Assembly (NCBI RefSeq): GCF_006715495.1
Contig: NZ_VFNI01000001.1
Location: forward strand, 806,001-870,000
Source of the DNA: Herbaspirillum sp. SJZ106
GTDB lineage: Bacteria > Pseudomonadota > Gammaproteobacteria > Burkholderiales > Burkholderiaceae_D
DNA length: 64,000 nt
Direction of reading: 5' to 3'
The position numbers were made by a program, and so were the translations under genes. Numbering within the stretch: the first letter of the stretch is position 1; each line of letters opens with the position of its first letter. Below the pieces are notes generated by a model. The model had not been told where the DNA came from, made no database searches, and saw only the letters and a list, made by a program, of their open reading frames with translations. Shown here piece by piece: positions 57,224 to 64,000 of this stretch.

Positions 57224-58150
57224 TCAGCGCCGCTCGCCATCGGCATCGGCCACCGCAAACAATTGCGGAAGATGGTCGTCCACCACGATCTTCAGCCAGC
57301 GCTCGCCCGCGCCTACGCTGCCCAGGTTGCCGCTCCACAGGATATGCGGCGGCCCCTTGCCCTTGGCGGCTTCGCCATGCACGACCAGCACCCGCCCCCG
57401 GTACTTGCCGGCCAGGTCGGAGAAAGTGCGGCGCATCTCGGCGAAACCGTCGCGCTGGGTGCGGAAAAAGGAACGCTTCGGCGGCGAGCCGAAAGGATTG
57501 CCATCGGTAAAGAACACGATGGCGGCCGATTTTTTCAGGGCCGCGAAGGCGAACAGGTGCTGCAGCCAGTTGCGGTTGGCGATCAGGCGGTCTTCGAACT
57601 CGTTGTTGCGCCCGCCGTCGAGCAGGAAATGGTTGTTGCCGGCCGGGAGGTTGACGGTGGCGAACAGGACATTGCCGACTTCCCAGCGCGAATTCTCGGC
57701 ATAGCTGCGGAACTTGGCCGTGAGCGACTGGCGCAGCAGCGGCAGCTTGCTGGCGCCGAAAGAGAACTCCCCGGAATAGAACTGCTCGCGCACGCGCGCC
57801 AGGCGCTCGATGGCGTCGGAGCGTTGCGCACGGTCGCGGCAGGCAATCCAGTCGCTGGCGGCCAGCGACACGATCACGCCATTTTGCGCATGCGAAAGAA
57901 TGTCGCGTCGTTGGCCATACAGGGCATCGTCGCAGGGCTCGGCGGAGGACTTGATGCCGTTGACCACGACGAACGCCAGGTTGTCGGCATCGGTTTCGGC
58001 GATGGCCTGGCGCAGCGCCGCTTCTCCGCCGCCGCCGGCAAACGCATGGCTGATCATGCCGAAGGCGAAGTCTTGCGGCGCCGCCGATACCGGCCGTGCC
58101 GGCATGGCGGCGGCAACGGCGAGCAGGGCGGTCAGCAGCAGGCGTGTCAT
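57224..58150 (-). CDS. Secreted protein resembling a metallophosphoesterase with degraded metal motifs
   Basis: A 308-residue protein with signal peptide ending near residue 23 (PVSAAP). Its framework follows secreted calcineurin-like phosphoesterases of Burkholderiales as I remember them. Where those have GDTPY, a GDIKSG-type and a GDNEWTDC-type motif, this protein has GMISHAF, VNGIKSS (residues 63-69) and AASDWIAC (97-104). The late H-G-D-T-H becomes HGEAA. The scaffold Cys and the RWEVGNVLFATVNLPAGNN region remain. Most metal ligands are thus absent and catalysis is unlikely. The start MTRLLLTALL gives the signal; it lies 53 bp after mutS on the same strand, so they may be co-transcribed. 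The alternative is an unrelated fold. Confidence 0.7.
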   Translation of the reverse strand: MTRLLLTALLAVAAAMPARPVSAAPQDFAFGMISHAFAGGGGEAALRQAIAETDADNLAFVVVNGIKSSAEPCDDALYGQRRDILSHAQNGVIVSLAASDWIACRDRAQRSDAIERLARVREQFYSGEFSFGASKLPLLRQSLTAKFRSYAENSRWEVGNVLFATVNLPAGNNHFLLDGGRNNEFEDRLIANRNWLQHLFAFAALKKSAAIVFFTDGNPFGSPPKRSFFRTQRDGFAEMRRTFSDLAGKYRGRVLVVHGEAAKGKGPPHILWSGNLGSVGAGERWLKIVVDDHLPQLFAVADADGERR

Positions 58151-58203
58151 GGTCGGTTCGGCATCGGTCAGCATCGGTTGCGGCCTGCGGTCAAGCCACG
58201 AGG

Positions 58204-60909
58204 TCAGTTGTTCCGGCTCAGTTCCTTCAGCTTGTATAGCGCATCGAGCGCCTGGCGCGGGGTCAGCGTATCGGGGTCGATTTGCTCCAGCGACTGGAGT
58301 ACGGCTTGCGCCTGCGGATCCGGTTCGACTGCGACGGGCGGCGCTGGTTCGGCGCTGGCGCCATCCGTCTCCAGCGCGGCAGCATGCAGCGGTTCTTCGT
58401 CGCGTTCGATGAATTGCTGGGTACTGAACAGGTCGAATTGCGGCGTCGGCTGCACCGACTGGCTTTCCAGCGCCGAGAGGTGCTTGCGCGCGGCGCGGAT
58501 CACCGGCGCCGGCACGCCGGCCAGTTGCGCCACCTGCAAGCCGTAGCTCTGCGAAGCCGGGCCGCTTTGCACCGCATGCAGGAACACGATGCTGTCCTTG
58601 TGTTCCACTGCCGACAAGTGCACGTTGGCGGCGCTCGGGTGGATTTCAGGCAACTGCGTCAGCTCGAAATAGTGGGTGGCGAACAGCGTGAAGCTGCGGG
58701 TCACGTCGATCAGGTGCCTGGCGATGGCCCAGGCCAGCGCCAGGCCGTCGAAGGTCGAGGTGCCGCGCCCGACTTCATCCATCAGCACCAGCGAATGCTC
58801 GCTGGCGTTGTTGAGGATGGCGGCCGATTCGGTCATTTCCACCATGAAGGTCGAGCGGCCGCCGGCCAGGTCGTCGGCCGCGCCGATGCGGGTGAAGATA
58901 CGGTCGATCGGGCCGATGGCGGCGCTGGTTGCCGGCACGAAGCTGCCCACGTAGGCCAGCAGCGTGATCAGCGCCACCTGGCGCATGAAGGTGGATTTAC
59001 CGCCCATGTTGGGGCCGGTGATCAAGAGCAGCTTGCGTTCGGCCGCCAACTGGCAATCGTTGGCGATGAAGCGCTCGATCTGGTTTTCCACCACCGGATG
59101 GCGGCCCTGTTCGATCTGGATGCAGGGTTCGGCCACCAGTTGCGGCGCGCACCAGTTGTTGCGCGCGGCGTGGTCGGCCAGCGCCACCAGCGTGTCGAGC
59201 TGGGCCAGCGCGTGGGCGATGGCCTGCAGCGTGACGATATGCGGCGCCATGTCGTTCAGCAATTTTTCGTACAGGAATTTCTCGCGCGACAGCGAGCGTT
59301 CCTGCGCCGACAGCGCCTTGTCCTCGAAGGCCTTGAGCTCGGGGATGATGTAGCGCTCGGCGTTCTTGAGCGTCTGGCGGCGGCGGTAATCGTCCGGCAC
59401 CTTGTCGCTCTGGCCGTTGGTGACTTCGATGTAGAAGCCGTGCACCTTGTTGTATTCCACGCGCAGGTTGGCGATGCCGGTGCGCGCGCGTTCGCGCGCT
59501 TCCAGGTCCAGCAGGTACTGGCCGGCGTTTTCCGACAGGCCGCGCAACTCGTCCAGCTCGGCATCAAAGCCGCGCGCGATCACGCCGCCGTCGCGCACCA
59601 GCGCGGCCGGTTCCAGCATGATGGCGCGTTCCAGCAGATCCAGGCATTCCACCGGCGTGGCCAGCGCTTCATGCAGTTGCCTGAGCAGCGGCGCATCGGC
59701 GTCGCGCGCGCACATGTCGACATAGGCGCGCAGCGAGCCAAGCTGCTGCAGGCCGGCGCGCAAGCCCGCCAGGTCGCGCGGGCGCGCCGACAGCAGGGCG
59801 ATGCGGGTAGTGATGCGTTCGATATCGGGCACCGCCGCCAGCGTGGCCGACAGGCCCGAGCAGGCATCGGTGCGCATCAGCGCATTGATGGCGGCGTGGC
59901 GCGCGCGCGCCACGTCTTGGTCGCGCAGCGCATGGTGCAGCCAATGGCGCAACAGGCGCGAACCCATCGCGGTGCGGCAATGGTCGAGCGTGGAGAACAG
60001 CGTCGGCGCCAGCGCATTGGCATCCTGGGCGCGGATGGTCTCGGTCAGTTCGAGGTTGCGGCGGGTGGCCGCGTCCAGTCCGATGAATTCGTTTTCCGAT
60101 TCGACCGTGAGCGCGCGCACATGCTGCAGGCCGCGGCCTTGCGTCGACTGTGCGTAACGCAGCAGCGCGCCGGCCGCGCCGATGGCCGTGCTCAGGCCTT
60201 GCGCGCCGAAGCCGTCCAGCGTCGCCACCGACAATTGCTCCAGCAAGGCCTTCTCGCTGCTGGGCTGGTCGAAATGCCAGTCGGGCACCGTCACGGCGCG
60301 ATTGGGCAACAGCGGTTCGCATTGTTCCAGCTGGCTGTCGGCAATCAGGATCTCGGCCGGGGAGATGCGTTCCAGTTCCTGCCTGATGCGGGTTTCGAGC
60401 ACATTGGCATCGACCGTGAACTCCATCAGCTTCAATGCGCCGCTGGCCATCGACAGCCACGACAGGCCGACCTGCACTTGCTTGCGCGGCCGGCCGGCGG
60501 CGATCTGCATCGCCAGCAGGCAGCGTTCGGCCTTTTCCGGCAACAGGTCGGAGTCGGTCAGCGTGCCGGGGGTGACTACCCGCACCACCTTGCGCTCGAC
60601 CGGTCCCTTGCTGGTGGCCGGGTCGCCGATCTGCTCGCAGATCGCCACCGACTCGCCCAGCTTGATCAGGCGCGCCAGGTATTGCTCGACGGAGTGGAAG
60701 GGCACGCCGGCCATCTTGATCGGCGTGCCGTTGGACGAGCCGCGCTGGGTCAGCGTCACGCCCATCAGGCGCGAGGCTTTCTCGGCGTCGTCGAAAAACA
60801 GTTCATAGAAGTCGCCCATCCGGTAGAACAGCAGGGTCTGCGGATGGTCGGCCTTGATGCGCAGGTATTGCTGCATCATCGGCGTATGGGCGGCGAGGTC
60901 TTTGGTCAT
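58204..60909 (-). CDS. mutS: DNA mismatch repair protein MutS
   Basis: The mismatch-recognition ATPase. The 901-residue protein has the mismatch-probing Phe34 and Glu36 in MGDFYELFF, followed by the connector, core and clamp domains. The C-terminal ATPase has Walker [29 protein letters not shown] as Walker B region and THYFELTQL. It ends with the Ala/Pro-rich linker and a helix-turn-helix ([23 protein letters not shown]). Length is slightly above the E. coli 853 residues. It leads a leftward unit with the secreted protein at 57.2 kb. Confidence 0.96.
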   Translation of the reverse strand: MTKDLAAHTPMMQQYLRIKADHPQTLLFYRMGDFYELFFDDAEKASRLMGVTLTQRGSSNGTPIKMAGVPFHSVEQYLARLIKLGESVAICEQIGDPATSKGPVERKVVRVVTPGTLTDSDLLPEKAERCLLAMQIAAGRPRKQVQVGLSWLSMASGALKLMEFTVDANVLETRIRQELERISPAEILIADSQLEQCEPLLPNRAVTVPDWHFDQPSSEKALLEQLSVATLDGFGAQGLSTAIGAAGALLRYAQSTQGRGLQHVRALTVESENEFIGLDAATRRNLELTETIRAQDANALAPTLFSTLDHCRTAMGSRLLRHWLHHALRDQDVARARHAAINALMRTDACSGLSATLAAVPDIERITTRIALLSARPRDLAGLRAGLQQLGSLRAYVDMCARDADAPLLRQLHEALATPVECLDLLERAIMLEPAALVRDGGVIARGFDAELDELRGLSENAGQYLLDLEARERARTGIANLRVEYNKVHGFYIEVTNGQSDKVPDDYRRRQTLKNAERYIIPELKAFEDKALSAQERSLSREKFLYEKLLNDMAPHIVTLQAIAHALAQLDTLVALADHAARNNWCAPQLVAEPCIQIEQGRHPVVENQIERFIANDCQLAAERKLLLITGPNMGGKSTFMRQVALITLLAYVGSFVPATSAAIGPIDRIFTRIGAADDLAGGRSTFMVEMTESAAILNNASEHSLVLMDEVGRGTSTFDGLALAWAIARHLIDVTRSFTLFATHYFELTQLPEIHPSAANVHLSAVEHKDSIVFLHAVQSGPASQSYGLQVAQLAGVPAPVIRAARKHLSALESQSVQPTPQFDLFSTQQFIERDEEPLHAAALETDGASAEPAPPVAVEPDPQAQAVLQSLEQIDPDTLTPRQALDALYKLKELSRNN

Positions 60910-61059
60910 CAGGCGATTGGTTCAGAACCCGAAGCTCGGGTATTGCGTGTCAGGGATTGCGTCTGCCGCACGCGCCGTGGCGCAGGAAAAGTCCACGGCC
61001 GGCGACAGGAAAGGCTGGCCGGGCGCTGGCGGATGGCTCGTGCCGGGCATGCCATAAAT

Positions 61060-61084
61060 CAAAAATGCGGACCTGGGTCCGCAT
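61060..61084 (-). terminator. Leftward intrinsic terminator upstream of mutS
   Basis: Perfect 9-bp arms around a 2-nt centre, with a run of five T on the minus strand. No gene reading leftward into it is evident. Confidence 0.6.
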
Positions 61085-61363
61085 GCATGAGAGGGGATTG
61101 TACGCGTAATGGGGCGGGGTAGCCAAGCCGGGCGTGGGGCGAATTCAGCGCTGATGGGGAAAGGACGTGAAAAGGGATCAAATGGGTAGGGCTGCTCCGA
61201 ATATCCGGAGAGTTTCCCGAGTTCATTGCTATGCCTGGTAGTGATACGACATCAGGCGAAAGTATTTTGCAAAGACTTGAAAAATGGGCGGATTCGAATC
61301 CGGGAGGTCGTCTATGGGAAATAGTGTTGCTGTCAGTCGGTGACAAGGATGTTTTCCTCATTC

Positions 61364-61386
61364 TCAAGTTTGCAAAATATACTTGA
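61364..61386. promoter_or_regulatory. Candidate operator of the toxin-antitoxin operon
   Basis: TCAAGT and ACTTGA are inverted about 11 bp apart, ending 11 bp before the toxin start. A TTGCAA (61370) and a TATATT (61392) with 16-bp spacing overlap it, though this -10 would abut the ATG. Autorepression by the antitoxin is the normal mode for such operons. Confidence 0.45.
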
Positions 61387-61397
61387 ACGGATATATT

Positions 61398-61763
61398 ATG
61401 ATGTCGCAACAACGCAAACTCCTATACTGGGAAGGGGCATCGAAAAAGGATTTCAAGGCATTTCCGATTGATGTACAAAAAGACATGGGTGTGGCCTTGT
61501 TCATCGTTCAATCGGGCGGCACGCCGGAGTCGGCCAAGCCTTGGAAGGGGCTGGGTTCGGGGGTGTACGAACTGGTGGAGGACTATCGGGGCGACACTTT
61601 TCGCGCGGTCTATACCGTGCGGGTAGGAGACGCAGTGCATGTGTTGCATGCGTTCCAGAAGAAATCCAAATCCGGAATTGCTACGCCGCAGCCGGATGTG
61701 GAACTGATCGAAAAACGGCTGAAGGCAGTGCTCGCACGTTACAGGGCGAGCGGGAGAGCATGA
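61398..61763 (+). CDS. RelE/Gp49-like (HigB-type) toxin
   Basis: A 121-residue toxin of the phage-derived Gp49-like/HigB group. Family features are LYWEGASKKDFKAFPIDVQKDMG, the GSGVYELVEDYRGDTFRAVYTV core with basic residues, and VHVLHAFQKKSKSGIATPQPD. Such toxins cleave ribosome-bound mRNA. An adjacent ATG (61401) is an equally likely start. Its stop overlaps the antitoxin start (ATGATG), so the pair is translationally coupled with the toxin first, as in higBA. Confidence 0.88.
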   Translation: MMSQQRKLLYWEGASKKDFKAFPIDVQKDMGVALFIVQSGGTPESAKPWKGLGSGVYELVEDYRGDTFRAVYTVRVGDAVHVLHAFQKKSKSGIATPQPDVELIEKRLKAVLARYRASGRA

Positions 61764-62083
61764 TGACACATGAAGACAATCCAAAAGGCACCGACAACGT
61801 GTTGCAGGATCTTGGTTTCGAGGATGCCGAAGAACTGTCGGCGAAGGCCGCGCTTGCCCTTAAATTTAATCAGTTGATCGAACAGCGCCGGCTGAGCCAG
61901 ATGGAGGCGGCGGCGCTCACTGGCATGACTCAGCCCAAGGTGTCGCAGATACGTCGCTACAAGCTCCAGAACATTTCACTGGAGCGGCTGATGCAGGCGC
62001 TGGTGTCGTTGGATCAACGTGTCGAGATCGTGGTGCAGCTTGCGCGCCGTGCCAAGGTTCCCGGCATCATCGTCGCAGTTTGA
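61760..62083 (+). CDS. XRE-family (HigA-type) antitoxin
   Basis: A 107-residue helix-turn-helix antitoxin. The HTH is LSQMEAAALTGMTQPKVSQIRRYKLQNISLERLMQAL, preceded by an N-terminal segment (LGFEDAEELSAKAALALKFNQLIEQR) and followed by a short tail. It should bind the toxin and repress the operon. It overlaps the toxin stop and has GGGAGAG as a ribosome site. A second ATG directly follows the first. It is convergent with the efflux operon. Confidence 0.88.
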   Translation: MMTHEDNPKGTDNVLQDLGFEDAEELSAKAALALKFNQLIEQRRLSQMEAAALTGMTQPKVSQIRRYKLQNISLERLMQALVSLDQRVEIVVQLARRAKVPGIIVAV

Positions 62084-62119
62084 TCGATCCAGTAAGTGAA
62101 GGCGGCGAGGCAATGAGGC

Positions 62120-62153
62120 AAAAAAAACAGGCGGCCGCTTGCGCAACCGCCTG
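62120..62153 (-). terminator. Terminator of the emrAB-type operon
   Basis: On the minus strand, CAGGCGG and CCGCCTG enclose a 12-nt loop and are followed by eight T. A further hairpin, AGCCCGG/CCGGGCT, lies just upstream at 62157-62185. Confidence 0.82.
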
Positions 62154-62203
62154 CCCAGCCCGGAGAAGGGGAGAGACCCCGGGCTGTAGGGGACCGGTAA
62201 AAA

Positions 62204-63787
62204 TCAGTGCGCCGACGAGGTATCGGCCACGCGGGTCGGCCTGGGCGCCAGCCAGACCGCCATGGCGGCCAGCGAGAACGAGATCGCGGCCATCATGAAG
62301 ATGTGGTTGGTGGCCAGCATGATGGCCTGGTTCTGCACCGTCTGCGCCAGCGAGGCGGTCGCCTGTTCGGCCGACATGCCGGAGGCGGCCATCGTATTGA
62401 CGGCATCGCCCATCCGGTCCACCAGGCCGGACAGCTCGGCGTGGAAGTAAGTGGCGTCGTTCTCCCAGCTGGTATTGACGATGGAAGTGGCGATGGCGCC
62501 TGCCATGGTGCGGCAGAAGCTCATCAGGCCGGCCGCCGAGGCGGTTTCCTCCGGGTTGACCGAGGACAGCGCCAGGCCGGTCAGCGGCACGAAGAACAGC
62601 GGCAGCCCGATGCCTTGCAGGAACAGCGGCCAGCCGATCTGGAACATCGACATGTCGGTGGTGTTGAAGGCCCGCACGAAGGTCATCAGCCCCAGCCATA
62701 CCACGCCGATGCAGACCAGCTTGCGGGCGTCCACGGTGGTCGACATCTTGGCCACCAGGGGCGCGGTCATCACCGCCAGGATGCCGGTCAGCGCCGAGAC
62801 GCAGCCCGACCAGGTCGCCGTGTAGCCCATGTAGCCCTGCAGCCACAGGGGCGTGAGCACCACCGAGCCGAAGAAGGCGCCGAAGGCCAGGCAGATGGTG
62901 GTCACGCTGGCGGTGAAGCCGCGGTGGCGGAATACCCGCAGGTCGACGATGGGGTTCCTTTCGGTCAATTCCCAGATCAGGAAGGCGATGAAGAACACCA
63001 CCGCCACCACCGCCAGCAGCACGATCTCGGTGGAGGCGAACCAGTCCTTTTCCTTGCCTTCGTCCAGCATCAGCTGCAACGCGGCGACCCACACCACCAT
63101 CAGGACCAGGCCGATGCGGTCGATCGGCAGCTTGGCGGTGGTGGTTTCATAGCGCTTGAGCATGCGCCAGCCGATATAGCCGCATACCAGCGCCACCGGC
63201 ACGTTGATCCAGAAGATGTAGGGCCAGCTGTACTGGTCGCACAGCACGCCGCCCAGGATCGGGCCGGCGATCGGCGCCACCAGCGTGGTCATGGCCCACA
63301 GCCCGATGGCGGCGGGCGCCTTTTCCTTGGGGAAGATGCGCAGCAGCAGGGTTTGCGAAAGCGGCATCAGCGGGCCGCCGGCCAGGCCTTGCAGCACGCG
63401 GAAGGCGATCAGCATGCCCAGCGAATTGGCCAGGCCGCACAGCGCCGAGAACAGGCCGAACATCACCATCGACAGGATGAAGACGCGCACCGTGCCGAAG
63501 CGGTTGGCCAGCCAGCCGGTCAAGGGCACCGTGATGGCCTCGGCCACCGCGTACGAGGTGATGACGTAGGTGCCCTGGCTGGTGGAGGCGCCTAGCGCGC
63601 CGGAAATGGTGGAGACCGAGACGTTGGCGATGGTGGTGTCGAGCACCGCGATGAAATTGGCCGCCGCCAGCAGGATGCCGGCGCCGACCAGCCTGCCGCC
63701 GGTCAGCGGCGCTTCGAACAGGCCCGGCACTGGCGTCGGCCTGGGCGCAGGCAGCGACGCCGCATCTGCGCTAACAGTGGATGACAT
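62204..63787 (-). CDS. EmrB-type MFS drug efflux protein (DHA2 family)
   Basis: A 527-residue inner-membrane transporter with about 14 helices. Motifs include ANFIAVLDTTIANVSVSTISG (motif D1-like), GWLANRFGTVRVF (motif A), RVLQGLAGGPLMPLSQTLLL (motif B) and GPILGGVLCDQYSWPYIFWINVP (motif C), which together mark the EmrB/QacA group of drug:proton antiporters. It pairs with the HlyD-family protein 32 bp upstream. An outer-membrane partner would be expected beyond the window. Substrates are not known. Confidence 0.92.
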   Translation of the reverse strand: MSSTVSADAASLPAPRPTPVPGLFEAPLTGGRLVGAGILLAAANFIAVLDTTIANVSVSTISGALGASTSQGTYVITSYAVAEAITVPLTGWLANRFGTVRVFILSMVMFGLFSALCGLANSLGMLIAFRVLQGLAGGPLMPLSQTLLLRIFPKEKAPAAIGLWAMTTLVAPIAGPILGGVLCDQYSWPYIFWINVPVALVCGYIGWRMLKRYETTTAKLPIDRIGLVLMVVWVAALQLMLDEGKEKDWFASTEIVLLAVVAVVFFIAFLIWELTERNPIVDLRVFRHRGFTASVTTICLAFGAFFGSVVLTPLWLQGYMGYTATWSGCVSALTGILAVMTAPLVAKMSTTVDARKLVCIGVVWLGLMTFVRAFNTTDMSMFQIGWPLFLQGIGLPLFFVPLTGLALSSVNPEETASAAGLMSFCRTMAGAIATSIVNTSWENDATYFHAELSGLVDRMGDAVNTMAASGMSAEQATASLAQTVQNQAIMLATNHIFMMAAISFSLAAMAVWLAPRPTRVADTSSAH

Positions 63788-63819
63788 GGAAAACCTCTTC
63801 TTGTCTTGTCACGCGCCGC

Positions 63820-63999
63820 TTACAGCGCGGCGGCCCGGCCGTTCGCGTTCTGCGCGGTCTTGGGGACGGTATCGCCGGCCTGGATCTGTCCGCGGGTGTC
63901 GATCTCGACCACCATCGACAGGCCTACCGACAGCGGACGCTGCGCCAGCTCCTTGGGATCGATCGAGATGCGCACCGGCAGGCGCTGCACCACCTTGAT
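63820..63999 (-). CDS. EmrA-type HlyD-family membrane fusion protein (3' end only)
   Basis: The last 59 codons before TAA, read leftward from the window edge: VVQRLPVRISIDPKELAQ, then PLSVGLSMVVEIDTRG. This matches the C-terminal beta-barrel strands of EmrA adaptor proteins. The gene continues off the window. It is 32 bp ahead of the emrB-like gene in the same operon. Confidence 0.85.
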   Translation of the reverse strand: MKVVQRLPVRISIDPKELAQRPLSVGLSMVVEIDTRGQIQAGDTVPKTAQNANGRAAAL

Positions 64000-64000
64000 C

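Larger units (their letters stand above)
60910..61397. other. 488-bp region between mutS and the toxin gene
   Basis: It carries the promoter region of mutS and that of the toxin-antitoxin pair. It contains a hairpin ATGCGGACC-TG-GGTCCGCAT at 61065-61084, whose minus-strand copy is followed by TTTTTGATTT, so it can act as a leftward terminator. A perfect palindrome CGGATTCGAATCCG lies at 61289-61302. No gene is supportable. The right part is AT-richer than flanking DNA. Confidence 0.6.

Noticed and set aside
61289-61302. CGGATTCGAATCCG resembling a tRNA T-arm
   Set aside because: The flanks do not pair as a five-base-pair T-stem, and no acceptor, D or anticodon arm is present on either strand. 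It is a palindrome, not a tRNA or clear att site.
61059-61412. A 117-codon leftward open frame between mutS and the toxin
   Set aside because: It overlaps a hairpin terminator and the toxin start, has no ribosome site and no family features; it appears to be chance.

Overview
The window is high-GC proteobacterial chromosome, dense with ordinary genes. It carries no rRNA or tRNA genes, insertion sequences, prophage or CRISPR array that I can see. Gene order points to a betaproteobacterium of the Burkholderiales, most likely Oxalobacteraceae and Herbaspirillum-like. The diagnostic run is leuC-entericidin-leuD-leuB-asd-fimV-truA-trpF-trpB-trpA-accD-folC-SPOR-cvpA-purF-metZ. The genus is inferred from synteny and general knowledge, not from a database match.

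Layout. 1-5.9 kb: end of a LuxR-type response regulator, then a cyanate uptake and degradation cluster (Tat-exported binding protein, permease, ATPase, cyanase) and an orphan TAXI-type binding protein. 5.9-9.4 kb: a 76-codon gene behind a near-consensus LexA box, then a divergent ferric-iron-type ABC transporter (ATPase and fused permease, no binding protein). 9.4-19.5 kb: glutathione reductase, outer-membrane phospholipase A, an MHYT-GGDEF-EAL protein, an FAD oxidoreductase, a DUF2069 protein, WrbA, a YihY-type membrane protein and an Mpo1-like protein. 19.6-24.5 kb: CBS protein, LplT-PlsC fusion, chorismate synthase, M48 lipoprotein protease.

24.7-43.5 kb is the anabolic core: leucine genes, asd, FimV, TruA, the trpFBA genes, AccD, FolC, DedD-like SPOR protein, CvpA, PurF and MetZ. 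Strong intrinsic terminators separate its transcription units. 43.6-54.2 kb: LOG-family nucleosidase, patatin, alpha/beta hydrolase, PHP exonuclease, HtpX, YciO, M50 protease, TrpS, DapA, BamC and a WalJ-like hydrolase. 54.6-61 kb: Ala/Pro-rich lipoprotein, RoxA-type ribosomal oxygenase, SlyD, a secreted protein resembling a metallophosphoesterase with degraded metal motifs, and MutS. 61.4-64 kb: a toxin-first type II toxin-antitoxin pair and the end of an emrAB-type efflux operon that runs off the window.

The points I would follow first are the SOS-controlled small gene (5965-6267), the apparently catalytically dead metallophosphoesterase behind mutS, the Asp60-to-Glu change in TrpA, the 9-bp tandem repeats that read in frame into truA, and the repeat and palindrome array upstream of the cyanate operon. 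None of these proves an undescribed system.
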